64,000 nt of DNA from Eublepharis macularius (lineage: Eukaryota; Chordata; Lepidosauria; Squamata; Eublepharidae), in assembly GCF_028583425.1 (NCBI RefSeq), contig NC_072801.1:20108001-20172000 (forward strand), given 5' to 3'. This document shows positions 1 to 12,535 of the stretch, in pieces. The notes beneath the pieces were generated by a model that saw only the letters and a list, made by a program, of their open reading frames with translations, did not search any database and was not told the origin of the DNA. Numbering within the stretch: the stretch's first letter is position 1; the number at the start of each line of letters is the position of its first letter. The translations under genes were made by a program, and so were the position numbers.

Positions 1-196
1 CTCCTGTATATCTCCACACTGCTAGATTTTTTGACTAGCCCAATTCACATCCTTCTTTTGGAGAACAGGTGTAGGAAGCGTGAAAATGCTCTTGCCATTA
101 ACCCTATACAATCTGCAATGTAGTTGAAAATTAAAATATTAAAAAGTGGGGCCTCTTTAATCATAGCATTTATTACGGGTTTTCTGTCGCTCTTAG

Positions 197-3100
197 GCTC
201 TTGCCAGTTATCCTGTGACAATTTTCTGTGGCACGCCGACTATTTTCCGCATGCTTTTGCAGCATAATGTGAGCAGGTATGTATTGTATGGTAAGAGAAC
301 TGAAATAAGACACATTGGTGCTTAACTAGTAACTATTTGCAAAACTCTAATAGCCAAGGCAAAACAGCAACTGATACAAACAAACCACAAAACACTTACC
401 TTACTGCAGCTTTTTAGGACCTAGGTTCTGTACCTTTCATACAACAGCAGCAAACTGTGCCTGAAGGCAGTCCGTCACTCTCTGACTTGGTGCTGCAAAG
501 CTGAAATAAAGCAAATTTCTTGAAAACGCAAGTAAGATTTAACAGTACAACTTCATTGTCTAATGGCAACTCTGTTTTCTAAAATGCTAGCAATACTTCT
601 TTTTATTTTCTCCTAGAAACTCTCATGAGAAAACAGTGTAATGAGCCCTTCAAGATCAGACCAATTCTCCATCTAGTTCATACACACACACCTGTTTCCC
701 ACAGGAGTTGACTCTGAGAAGGTCCATAAGCAGGAGTACCAAGTTTAAAGCTTCCCAGCAACTGGCATTGGTGTAGTGGTTTGAGTTTCAGACTAGGATC
801 TGAGTTCAAATCCCCACTCTGTCATGGCCCCTTGCTGGGAGAGCTTAGGCCAGCCACACACTATCTGCCTAGCCTACACAGAAAATACTGAAAGACAATT
901 TGGGTTCTCATTGGGGAGGAGAGTGGAGCTGAGTAGAAAAGCAGTAATTTCTTCTATTTTAAAAAATGTGTACACCCCTTATAACCTAAACCTACGTGGG
1001 CAAGATTAATACTGAGTACTCAATCTGAAGCAAAACTGACAGCCAACAAACCCTATGAATAGGGTTGCCAAGTCCAAGTTGGGAAATTCCTAGAGATTTG
1101 GGGAGTGGAGCCTAGAGCGGGTGGGGTTTGTGGAGAGGAGAGGCCTCAGAATGGCATAATGCCAAAGAGTCCACCTTCCAAAGCAGTCATTTCCTCCAGA
1201 GGAACTGATCTCTGTCACCTGGTGAACAGTTGTAATTCCAGGAGATCTCCAGCCACCACCTAGAGGCTGACAACCCTACCTATTCCGACACGAGCAGGGA
1301 ATCCCAACCCTTTGTCATCAAGTGTCAACGCACACGCATGGGTTACAAACTTAAATGGTTTTTATTCAACTTCTTCATACATTCAAGGTATCTCTACTCA
1401 CAGTTCTTACTAAATAACAAAAGGAGAGAGTGCATCTTTCATGCACAAAGGTGCTTGGTGGAGCTTTGTAGACCCAGTGAATGTGGTGAAAAAAGAGAGA
1501 TGACTTGCTCCTCTCCCTGCTGAGGTGTGAATGAACAAAAGAGGAAATGGCCTTAACAAGTTTTGGTGGGCTTTGAATGCCCCAGGAACTGAAACCTGTG
1601 GGCTAAGACACTACAACTCCCAAGATGCACTTCTCTTAAAACTATAGGCATACATTCTAGTCTAGTACATATTGATTAATATATTCAGCTTGCTGCTGGA
1701 ACAGTACACTACCTATGAAACCCCCTTAATCCAAGGCCTCCTCAGCCTTCCCAATCCACCAGCAAGAGCCTCTACTAAGCTATCCTTAAAGTTTCCACTC
1801 TCAATGGCCACACTACAGCAAGAAGGCCTACTCGTGAACAGCATTCAGCCTCTTTGAAGTTTACTTCTTGGGCCCAGGAATCAGTGGTTCTCTATGCTGA
1901 CTCCTGCTGAAAAGTAACATCGTAATGCTCCCCTCTTTAGATAATTTTTGTTGTCATTGAAATATATATAGCTTTGATGCTACACCTCAGAAATGACGAG
2001 GCCCAGATTTCTTCATTGTGCTACGTCTCCATCAATTTATTTCTCATTAAAAATTTTACACGCTATAATAAAAGCGGATAGTCAGAAAACAGTGGGACTT
2101 TACTACCTGTTAAATTAAGCTACCTCTGGGAATATAAAACTGCCATAGCATCTCTTCAGTACTCTGGTTTCTCTTTAGATTGCATAACTCTTTCGCCTGC
2201 CTACCTAGGATCTCTTCAGACTTGAAAATGAAGATAAAAAGTATTTCTCAATGGTCTTCAACAACTGTGATTTCATAGGCTAAATAATAATTTTTTTAAA
2301 ATAACAGCCCTTACTGTGTCAAATGGCTGCTACCTACAGGTGGGCAGGAAATTTTTCTCTAGGCCAAATAAAAGGATACTATACGTTTTCTCCATTGAGA
2401 GAGTTTTTGCTTCCTTCATGGCTGCCTCAGCAAAGAGACAAGGTATAACGGTGGCTTCTGGTAGCAGATTTTGGAGGGCGGCAGCCTCCACTCAGGAGCT
2501 GGAGAAGCTAGTGCGGCTACTTTCCTGATTCCCCAGGTGCCTTTAGAGACAGCATAGACTGAGAGCCAAGCTACAAGTGACGCCTTACACAGGTTGGACA
2601 CTTGTCAGCTTACCTCAAGTTTTGATGGGAAATGTAGGCATCCTGGTTTTACAGCTTGGCTCTCCATTACAGCTGCAAGACCAGGATGCCTACATTTCCC
2701 ATCAAAACCTGAGGGAAGCTGACAAGTATCCAACCTGTGTAAGGCGTCACTTGTAGCTTGGCTCTCAGTGGTGGAGACAGCAGGCCTTGCTGACCAAGCG
2801 ACAAACTATCTTTGCATTAACTTTGCTCTCCTCTCGCCTCTGCTTTTTGGCCACTTTCTCGCTGTCATGCCTACTTCCCAGCTCTTTTCGTACTCCAGAA
2901 CAGGGCTTTACTCCTGAGTAAGCTGGATTCCTCCTCCTTTGACCCCGTCCCAAATTTGGGGTGTCAATTTGGTGAGACAGACACATGGTGATTTTGGCAT
3001 CCAGTCTTAGTTCCAGCACCAAACTTTCTAAAACTCCTTTGGAAGCTTGAAAATGTTGGCTGTTTTTTTTAATCGTATGACAGGGGCCATTTGCACACAT

Positions 3101-6100
3101 CATTAATGTCATGCAACATCGCGCAACACTCACGGAATGTTAGTGTCTTTATGGCATGACAGGGTCATCACACCACGAAAATGGAATCATGACGGGGTGA
3201 CGTTAGAAATCGCGCCATGAAGACGCCACCGTTCTATGAGTGTTGTGCAATGTTGCGCAACATTAACAACCTGTTAAAACAGCCAGGGTAGCAGCAACTT
3301 TATTCCGAACTGCAGAATGATGTAAAACTCTCCTAGCTGGACTGGTTTGTTTCCCGCAGGAGGAACAGTGGACGTTTCGAAAGACAGTAGGTTGCCAGCC
3401 TCCAGGGGGGACTTTGAGTTCTCCCAGCATTACAAGTGATCTCTAGACTATACAGATCAGTTCCCCTGGAGAAAATGGCTGCTTTTGATGGTGAACTCTG
3501 TGACTCATTCCCCTTCCCAAATCCCACCCTTCCCAGGTTCCACCCCAAAACTCCAGGAATTTCCCAACCTGGAGCTGGCAACTCTAGGACACACATAATT
3601 ACAATGGTATTTGCTTCAGCCTCTGACTGACCTAACCTATAACAGCAATCGAAAATGTACTCTAATACCAAAAATTGTATTCTGCTTGAGATCTGTATAC
3701 CTTCCCTACTGAGGAAGTAGTAATCTCTTTTCACAGAAGTTAGCAATGCACCTCTAAGCAGAGTTACACCCTTCTTGGTCCACTGAAATCGATTGGCTTA
3801 GAAAAGTGTAACTATGCTTAGGATTGCTCTGTAATACTTTTCCACATATAGGAGCAAACTGTGTTGTGTATCAGTTCCAGCATCAGACTAAGATAACTGA
3901 GACCTGTGTTCAAATCCCCTCTCTTCCATTAAGCACACTGGGTAACCTTGGGCTAGTCATTCTCTCTCCTAACCTACCCTACAGGGTTGTTGTGAGGAGA
4001 AACTGAGAACTGCTCTAAGCTCCTTGGGGAAAAGGTGGGATTGAAAAAAAATACTAGACGGATGTTTTTTCTGTACATGCTTATTCAGCTATCACTTCAA
4101 GAGCCTGAAGACCTGTTTAAGTGGTGGGGAGCCAATGAACCCTGAAACGATGGAACAGTGGAAGGCCCAGACAGGACTGGAGATCCAAGAAGGCTACGGG
4201 CAGACTGAGACTGTAAGTTGACACACAATTGTTTGCAAGTTGGAGGAGCTGCAAAATATTACCGGGGGGGGGGGGGAGATAATAAACAGAGTAGTTCTCC
4301 CTCCCTATAGTGCAGTGTGAGAATGTAGCACTTTGGAGCAAGGTAACTAAAAAGGAAATTCGCACCTAGCTCCCAACAAGAGGTATGGGAACACCTGTAT
4401 TTTTCTCTCCCCACCCCCTTGTGCTGTAGAGAAGAATTTGGGAAGAACCTTTTGTGATCTGCCAGTGTCCCATCTAGTTTTGGCTCTGATAAACCTTTTT
4501 TTAATGTTCAACAAAGTTACAGTTGGGAAGATCTATACCACAGGAAGAGAAGCATTTGATTCATTCAAACCCATTGACAGCAAGCATTTGATTGCACACA
4601 CCCCTGTCGTTTGTTTCCACAGGCCATTCTATGTGCAACAACGAAAGGGATGAAAATCAAGCCAGGTTCCATGGGAAAGCCATGTCAACCCTTCGATGTC
4701 CAGGTTGGAATTTTTAGAATGAGGGGGGCATTTGTAATTAGAATATAACACATGTAATACAATTAGATGAAATGGTGTTACTGCTTTCAGTTAGAACGCA
4801 CTCCGCTAAAGAGGAAGAAGCAAGCTGAATGTCCAACCGACAGCTCTTCTTCTTTCTAGATAATTGATGAACACGGAAATCACCTGCCTCCTGGGGAAGA
4901 AGGTGACATCGCTGTTAAGATTAAACCGAAGAGGCCTTTGGGTCTCTTCACCGGCTATGTGGTAAGAAAAGTTTAAAGAAAGGGTAATATATGGAACAGG
5001 ATTTTCACTAAAGAAGGGGGGATGCGATTGAACAGTAATTCCCAACATACTGTCCATAGGCGCCATGGTGCCCACAAATGTATTTCCTGATGTCCCACTT
5101 GCTTTTTTACCAAAGCAAAGAACCAGTCCTGGCTTTCCTCTGCCTTACCAGTGCAGGAGATATTTCACAAGATCCCAGAAGGCATTACCTGGCTATAGGG
5201 AGTGGCCTCATTGGAAAAAAACTGCCCCCCTCCAAGGAGAATGTTTAGCCTGGAACCTTCCAACATTTGGAAACTGTCCCCATCATGGTAGCCATTTGGT
5301 GCCTGGTCCCACCTCCTACGGTAGCCATTTTGCGACAGTGTCCGCTACCCTTTCTCAAAATTCCAAAAGGCCCCCAGACTCAACAAGGTAAAAGATCTCT
5401 GCAACCAAGACTCGAAAGCCAAACCAGACAAAATGCTGGGAGATTCAAACTCAGAGCTTCAAAGCTTTTATACACATGGGGAAAGGAGCCATAAAGAGCT
5501 TCAACTTGGAACAGGGTCAGAAGGCTTATACCAGTAGCAATGTGCATATTTGCCATGCAAAACTGACACACACCCTGATCACACTGGAAAGGAAGAAAGA
5601 GGGGACCCCCCCCCATCTCTTTGCAACTTTCTCCCCTCCCCAGCTAAAAAACAGCATATGAGGGACTGAACTGTGTTGATATGTGAAACCAGGAAGGGGA
5701 AAGATTTAACCCTTTCTCTTCCTGCAGTATGGCCCCAGTTCAAACTAGCAACTATTTCAGCTTTTTTAAAAGTTCGGAAGATCCAGTCATGATTGTCCAG
5801 CATCACAAGTAGTTTATCCCTGACTTACATACGAGTAGTATAAAGACAGTGAACAATGAGACGGTATTCCGTTTTTTTTTAAACATTAGAAAATAGCAGT
5901 CTTCCAAAGGAAACTGACTAGCAGTCACTTCTGCAGAGACAAAAAAAAAGACTACTCATTACACACTGGACAGAATTCACAGTCAATAGAGGTGGCTTTT
6001 CAAAAGAACTAGTTTTAAAAGGGCAATTTGGAGGCCTGCCTCCATTTGTTATTCCCGTAAGTTAGTGAAAGTGCTCTCTTCCTTAGCAGCATTTTCCATT

Positions 6101-9100
6101 TGGCACATTTTCCAGCCATGCTACTTGCATGAATTGTTGTGGGGAACATCACTCGATCACAATAGCTCACACCTTCCCTTTTCCCCAGTAGGGGGCAACC
6201 CTTCATCGAGAATTGCAATATGTTCAGACCACTCTGGCTAGGACACTCTCATATTTCTTTAGAGAGTCTAACCAGGAAGTGGATATTACTTATACTTTGT
6301 GCTTTTAATGTATATGTCCCACAAGGTCCCTGCTTCAAGGAGTTTATAATCTCACCTTTGAACGAAAACACAGAGAGAGCGAGAATAAACAGGGGAAGAA
6401 TCTGTGTTAATTCCAGCTACATATACTTAGCCTGATTGCAGCATCACACTGGTGGGATGCAAAGACCCCACAATGCAGTTTAAGCAAGTCCCTGAGTATG
6501 TGTAAAATGGCACGAGGAACCACTTTGCTTTGTCAGCAACCATTGTATTTAAACTGGGCTGAAGTTTCAGTACCAGCGGGGACTAATGGGTTGCGCCAGA
6601 GCACTATAGAAAAAGGGGAGAGATACAGAGGACAGATTTGAAAGATAAGTGAAGCCTTATGCAGGTGATCTGGTAGGTATTTCCCAATCTAAAGGGCACC
6701 AAGGGGGACAAGATACCCTCTATCTTACACTTTTTTAAAATCCTGCCCTTCCTGTAAGGAGCTGTAGGTGGAATTTGTAGTTCTCCCTTCCCTATTGTAT
6801 TGATAACCCTGTGTGCTGGTGGGTTAAGCCAAGAGACAGTGACTGGTCCAAGGTCAAGCAGTACGTTTGACATCAGTGTGTGGATCTGAAGATGGCTTGC
6901 CCACATCCTAGTGCAGTGCTCTAGCCACTGCACCACCCTGACGCACTGCTGTCTGAGAAAGTAGGAGAGCATTGGATAGCTGAAAGCAAGGGAGATGGAG
7001 GCCTGGAAAGTGACGGGAAGGCTTGCCTTGGGATTTGAGAACTGGTGCTAGAAAATATGAACTCACACTACTGAAAAACGTTGCCTTTGAGCCCATCTGA
7101 GAAAAGTTGTGTGTGATATTCACTCCCCATACATGCAAGTCAACCACTGAGTAACTGAGTGAAGAACCCATGTGTGTAAGCAGGGCCTTCAAGAAGCTGT
7201 TTCTTTTGGGGTTTTAGGATGATCCAGAGAAAACGGCCTCAACAGAGCGCGGGGACTTCTACATCACTGGGGACAGAGGACTTATGGATGAAGAAGGATA
7301 TATCCAATTTATTGCACGAGCTGACGACATTATATTATCTTCTGGGTATGCTGATTTTCTTAACATTTTTGCCTAATTCCAAGTAATCCCATCACCCTTA
7401 TTGGCAATGCAGAAGTTAAAATGCAATTGAGATGTGTTGGTGTTGGTTATGAAGCCACCACAAACATCAGCATAGATTCCACCAACAAAAATGGGACACA
7501 CACCTACAAAAATAGAGGGGAATGACATGGAACCCATAAGGTTAATAAATCGGCGCAGAATCATAGCCTTGCAGTCATACCTAGCAATCTCTTGTATGCA
7601 TGATGTCTATACCTAAGGGAGGCTCCACAGCCAAGGATAGACAAACATAACAAACATACAGAAGTAACTTGGTAGGAACCTATTGGCTTATTACTATGAC
7701 TGACATGCAGCTCTGCCTATCACATGATATGGCTTCAAAGGAGCTCTGCCCACATGTTCCAGTCACCATAAAGCATCTGGGGAAGAAGCAGGAACTGGGA
7801 GTTGGTTTGGAGGCAGTATCTAAGATATTAATCGTCTTCTACCACCAGCTGGTTAATGCTGAGCCAGGAGTGAAGTACCTGCTTTGCTGGTCATTGGGTA
7901 CCTAGCTTTTACTTGAGCTCACAGACTAATTTGTACATAATGATCCCTTAACCACGCAAAAATGTTGTTAACACTCAGAAAAAAAAGCTTCTGATCTATT
8001 TTTGACAATAGATTTTTTTTGTTAAAGATATTACCCTACCCAACAAAAACAATATAACTAGATCATTCTCATTATCTGTGTTTGCCCAGAAGTCCTCTCT
8101 CCTAATATTGCTTTATCTAAATCCCTCCCTCTAACCCATCTATCCAATGGGGCTTAATCCCGGAACAGAGTTCTTAGGCTGGCCCAGTTAGTCATTCAGA
8201 AAAATTCTGTTTGTCTTCTATCCCCCACAATTTTAACTTCCTTTGCAAAACAATGAATATTTGCTGTTACATAAGTGGGACCTAATAAAGAGTGAATTGA
8301 ACCTATCTTTGGATCAATATCCGTAACAGCCTGCGTGGGAATGCCAAAGTGGGAATCTTCCATGATTCCTGTGCAGTCCCACCACTGGATTCTCCCCACC
8401 TTAGATTGACCTCAAGCTCTAGCTAAAGATCCAGCGCTGACATCTCAAGTTCAATGTACATGTCTTGGCACACCAGGCTTTGCTTCAAAGCGATAGACTG
8501 CCATGGTCAAAACTCTTCCTTTCACCATTAGGTACCGCATTGGGCCATTTGAAGTGGAAAATGCCTTGGCAGACCACCCAGCTGTGGCCGAATCGGCTGT
8601 CGTCAGCAGTCCAGATCCCATTAGAGGAGAGGTAACATGATCAATAGGACTGTCAATGCAAGAATAGCTGGTATATATTTATCAATCACATTATCTTTCC
8701 TCCAAAGAGTTCAGGACAGCATATGTGATTCTTCCCTCCTCCATTTTGCCTGTGAGACAATGACTGGCCTATGAGCACTTTCTTGGGCTTCGTACTGGAC
8801 TGGGGAATCGGACCTGGGGCTCCCAGGTCCTACTCTGTCACTTTAATCACTGGCTGTGCTTTGTGGGCAGAAAGTCTCAAGTTTCTAGTTAAAAGACCCT
8901 CAGGCTGGCTGCAGTAAATTAGTGGAAGGAACTGAAATGGTATGAACATGAAGAACCTGTCCGCGTCACACAACAGAGGGATAAAATTGAAATACGGATT
9001 TGTGGGTTAAAAGAGAAGGAACAAGAAATGCAAGATCATCCCTCGCCTGTTGCCATCATTAACAACAACAACCATTAGAAATCATTTATTACACAACTGG

Positions 9101-10942
9101 TGTAGTGGTTAGAGTGTTAGAGTAGGGTCTGGGAGACCCAGGTTTCAAGCCACACTCTGCCATGGAGGTTTGCCGAGTAACCTTGAGCTACTCACTCTCA
9201 GCCTAACCTACCTCACAAGGTTGTTGTTGCGAGGATAAAGTTCAAGAGAGAAGAATGTTGTAAGCCTCTTTCAGTATGTACTGGGCAAAAAAGCAGGCTC
9301 TAAATACCTAAATAAATGAATACTGCTAATAAATTTCCAACAGACTAATTAAATGGGCATATAATAGGACAGCAAAAGAATCACAGCCAGAGTCAATCTG
9401 CAGGAAAACTGATTTTTATAATGCATTAGCGAAAACAATGTTCAAGATCACATACAACCTTATTCTTTCTCACTTATTTTGCAATGGTGTAAAGATACTC
9501 GTCTTACTAAGTGTTTTTAAAATCCCATTTGATTTGGTCATAGGTTGTGAAGGCATTTATCATCCTGTCTCCTGCCTATCAGTCAAACGATAAAGAAAAA
9601 TTAATTTTGGAGCTGCAGGAGCATGTCAGAAAAGTTACGGCTCCGTACAAATATCCCCGGAAGGCAAGTATAGCACTGCTGTTGTTAAATGATGCCCTGC
9701 TGAACGGCAGCTGGTTGCTGGTTTGCACCATTTGCTGCTGCTGCAAACAAAAGTGACTTTTTGTCATCTTGATGCATTTGCTGCTTTGGGGACTGGAGGG
9801 GCAAAGAAAGATTGGGAGCACCTGATCCTATGAAAAGCAAAACAGGAACCAGGAAACAAACAAGGGGCTTATTGATTTCTATACTGCTTCTTTAAGAGGG
9901 GGAAAAGATTGAGTAATGCAGTTTACAGACCATAAAATAAAATCAGAAAACACGAGAACAAAAAATCCCCAATACATTAAAATCAGATCTTTAATTTTTG
10001 TAATCCATCTTGAGTCCCAGAGAGAAAGACAGATTATAAACAAAGAAAATAAATAGTATCAGGATACCATCATAGCAAGCCCTGGAATTGTCATACAGAA
10101 GACTGGGAAGGCTAAATTTCTCCCCTTCCCTGTTTACCACTTTCGGTTAAAAGGTTTTTCAGTGATAGCATCTTTGATGGAAAATTAGATTGACTTTATT
10201 GCAGGTTTGGTGTGGATGTGGCGGGGGGGGGGGGGCTGAGTGAGTCAAAAAGGGAAGGCAAAGCTGTCAATTTTTCTTCTCTCGGGGCTCCTGTGCCGTT
10301 AAAAGCTGCCAACTTTCAGCAGGCATTACTCTTCTGGTGGTCCTGGTGTCATGGTTTAGCAAACTTTCCCTACTGAACTTCCACTGACTATAAAGCAAGA
10401 GGAGTTAATTAATACATGTGGTATAGAGGATCATTAAAGGGTAAAAGCCAATGACATTTCAGAGAAATTAGAATCTTAGTGTCTGGAATGATTCCAGGAC
10501 CAGGCAGAGGCTGCCAACATTTTTTTCCTGGGTCCTTGTGACTTTCACAGCAACATAAGCAGAAATCCCACAGGTGATGCTCTTCTGCATATGCAGGGTG
10601 GGTGGGAAGACTGTGGCAATTCTGGATTCTGAAAAAGGAAATTAAGGAAGAACAGAATGCAGTGCAGTGAACTTTGGGGAAAGGAAGGAGACTGGAATGG
10701 AGATCCATGCCTGAAAAAGAAAAGAGTTGGCAATCTTCTTTCTTTTCAGCCTTGTCTTAAAGACCCCTCTCTCAATCACGAAACGAAGTTCAAGAATTCA
10801 CACAACTCCAAATGTGCTCAGATTATCTCTCTCTCTTTTTACTGTTTCAATTTAGATAGAGTTTGTTCAACAACTACCCAAGACCATCTCTGGAAAAACT
10901 CAAAGGAAGGAGCTGAGGAAGAAGGAGTGGGGAAAGGCCTAA
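197..10942 (+). CDS. ACSM-family medium-chain acyl-CoA synthetase, paralogue A (3' eight coding exons only)
   Basis: Mitochondrial ATP-dependent ligase of the ACSM family: acid + ATP + CoA gives acyl-CoA + AMP + PPi. Coding exons, all with AG acceptors, are 197-276, 4089-4212, 4623-4703, 4860-4961, 7218-7345, 8532-8631, 9544-9663 and 10856-10942 (stop TAA at 10940). They join in frame to 273 codons, the C-terminal half of the family's roughly 580. Visible adenylation motifs in order: GYGQTET, YITGDRG with the ribose-binding Asp, YRIGPFEVE, and PKTISGK near the end with the catalytic Lys. Exon lengths and phases equal those of the complete paralogue downstream. The donor after 9663 is GC (AAG then gcaagt), the others GT. 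The upstream exons, including the ATP P-loop exon, lie before the window. No break is seen. ACSM1, 2, 4, 5 or a lineage-specific copy cannot be told apart by eye; family assignment is secure. Confidence 0.93.
764..890 (+). repeat. tRNA-derived SINE (Sauria type), partial
   Basis: Box A-like 'ggtgtagtggtttgag' and box B-like 'gagttcaaatcccc' in tRNA order. The 3' part is not recognised. Confidence 0.6.
1060..1278 (+). mobile_element. hAT-like MITE (TAGGGTTGCCA family)
   Basis: Same ends and internal blocks (gaggaactgatctctgtcacc) as the 35154 copy. The 8-bp flanks cctatgaa and cctattcc agree in the first five bases, a decayed duplication. Confidence 0.75.
2559..2768. repeat. foldback element, about 95-bp arms
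   Basis: Starts ctgagagccaagctacaag and ends with its reverse complement (…cttgtagcttggctctcag). The arms match almost throughout, with a loop of about 20 bp near 2655-2675. Looks like a palindromic MITE. In an intron of ACSM paralogue A. Confidence 0.8.
3100..3280. repeat. foldback element, about 55-bp arms
   Basis: The left arm near 3105-3165 (catgcaacatcgcgcaacact) pairs imperfectly with the right arm near 3215-3275 (agtgttgtgcaatgttgcgc). It follows the 2559-2768 foldback closely. Confidence 0.65.
3388..3586 (-). mobile_element. hAT-like MITE (TAGGGTTGCCA family)
   Basis: Shares 'cagttcccctggagaaaatgg' type blocks and both ends with the other copies, reverse orientation. No clear duplication at its flanks. 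Confidence 0.7.
3852..4055 (+). repeat. tRNA-derived SINE (Sauria type)
   Basis: Box B-like 'tgttcaaatccc', then 'aaccttgggctagtcattct', 'acctaccctacagggttgtt' and 'gctccttggggaaaaggtgg', the full body of the family. It ends about 30 bp before an ACSM paralogue A exon. Confidence 0.8.
5040..5395 (+). repeat. interspersed DNA-element-like repeat ('GCGCCATGGTGCCC' family)
   Basis: Begins ccataggcgccatggtgccc and ends near caacaagg. Shares blocks with 13786-14068 (ctttcctctrcctyac, gtggcagtrt-type). Intron of ACSM paralogue A. Confidence 0.5.
5396..7217. other. intron of ACSM paralogue A; no gene seen
   Basis: Apart from the SINE at 6730-6945 I recognise no conserved coding or RNA gene here. 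Confidence 0.6.
6730..6945 (-). repeat. tRNA-derived SINE (Sauria type)
   Basis: Reverse-oriented: 'agtgactggtccaaggtcaa' followed by 'gctctagccactgcaccacc' at the tRNA end. Confidence 0.7.
9096..9325 (+). repeat. tRNA-derived SINE (Sauria type)
   Basis: 'ctggtgtagtggttagagtg', 'ggtttcaagcc', 'cctaacctacctcacaaggt' and a short A/T-rich tail (aaatacctaaataaatga). Confidence 0.8.
9664..9665 (+). other. non-canonical GC splice donor (GC-AG intron) of ACSM paralogue A
   Basis: The exon ends in the conserved YKYPRK codons (…CGG AAG at 9661-9663) and is followed by gcaagt. The rest of the donor consensus is strong, as is usual for GC-AG introns, and the acceptor is tttag at 10851-10855. The same junction in paralogue B uses GT (gtaagg from 33842). 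Confidence 0.8.
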
Positions 10943-11709
10943 TTGTGCTCTGAAGCTAAAAAAAAAAAATCCCCCCAACAGGACTGGTTTTTCTCTGCCA
11001 CTTGGGTTGTCTCTATGGTTATTCCACTGCTACCATTAATAGCGCTCCATAGCCTTGTGTGTGGGAGGGTAACAGAATATTCACTCTCCATTAACACTAA
11101 TGTAAATGTCATTATTTACTGGATATAGGCATATGGGAACACATGATCAAGTTTCTAACTATTCCTAAAGCCCTATTGTGGTTGCTAGGTGTCCAGTATT
11201 CACCTGGGCAGTCCGGTATTCACTTGACTTGTCCAGGGGAAATAGGACCAAAATACCCAACATCTGGCCCAGGAGAAAGAAAAAGGCACAGCCATGGGCT
11301 CACCCTGCAAAAGCCGCTCAGGTGGGGGTGGTGGATGACATAACTTTTGGAAGTGACATCATCACGCTGGGCCAGGTTTTTTTCCCTATTCCACTTGGCA
11401 AGTATTTCAAAGTTATAATTCCTTTGGATGAGGCACACATGACATCTTGGTGATATTTGCTTTCTGCACACGTACTGGAAATAAGCAAGCCTCTAAAAAC
11501 CAGCAGCAGAGAAAGAAAGCCCCTAAAACATCAAGGAGTTGAAGACTACAATCTCACCCACTTCCCCTCTTCACTGAGACGTTGTCCATGAAGTCCCCCA
11601 GTCACCAACAAAACCTTCCTCTCATACCAATGGAAAAGCTGGACGAATCCAGCCCAATGTGTTTCATCTTCAGCCAGCTCACACTTCTAAATTCAAACGG
11701 CAAAGACAG

Positions 11710-12535
11710 GAACACAGAAACATAGAGCTGGAAGGTAACCCAAGGGTCATCTAGTCCAGCCACATGCACAGTGCAGGAAATTCACAGTTATCTCCCCCCT
11801 CAGTTCTCCCAGTGACCCCTGCTCTATGCCCATAGGAAGGCAAAAACCCCTCCAGGATCCCTGGCGAATCTGGTTATAAGACTTAGTCTCCAGACCCCTC
11901 ACCATCTTTGTTGCCCTACTTTTAACACATTTCAGCTTGAGCTTGTTAAAATTAGGTTTTCTAGAATCCAGTCTATACATCTGACTATGTTCCGCTTTTC
12001 CCTTACCCAAGATCTTAAACTCCAAAATTACGTGATCACTACAGGGTGCCCACTACTTTCACCTCCTCAACCAGTTCTTCCCAGTTGGTGAGAATCAAGA
12101 CCAAGATAACAGACTCCCTTGTTTCTGGAAGAGGAAGTTGCCAGCAAGACAAATCAGGAATTTGTTAGACCTTACTTTTTAGCAGAGTTTGACTTCAAGC
12201 AGATATCAGGGTAATTGAAAATTTTGTAATCTGGTCTAGGAGTATATCATACGAGTCCTCTGCATGGCCTGCTGATTGGTAGCACCTTTTTACTGCTATT
12301 GTCAATTAATCTCCTCCACCCTTCCTTATTAATCTATTCCTTTTAAACATATTGTAACTCTCAATTCTAATATTCCTATTGTGTGTCCCATCCCACCAAG
12401 TCTCAGGAACACCTATGAGGTCATAGTTCACTTCCTGTATTAAGTCTTCAGGTTCCTCCTGTTTGTTTCCCATACCCTGCACATTAGTGTAGAGACGTCG
12501 GAATCCATGGTTTATGTGCCTGGAGTGCTTCATAT
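11710..12535 (-). mobile_element. degenerate CR1-like LINE endonuclease fragment
   Basis: The minus strand codes pieces of an APE-type endonuclease: LYTNVQGMGNKQEE, YDLIGVPETWWD, and further on CSDHVILEFKILGKGK with the SDH motif. The pieces are not in one frame and an internal part is missing. The 11710-11880 end resembles a common squamate CR1-type 3' sequence (catagagctggaagg…catctagtcc) and may be a separate copy. Confidence 0.75.

Noticed and set aside
4262-4278. G-runs of 12 or more (also near 10222, 19281 and 36630) as G-quadruplex elements
   Set aside because: Single homopolymer runs, common in this genome and without supporting context; could also be assembly length errors.
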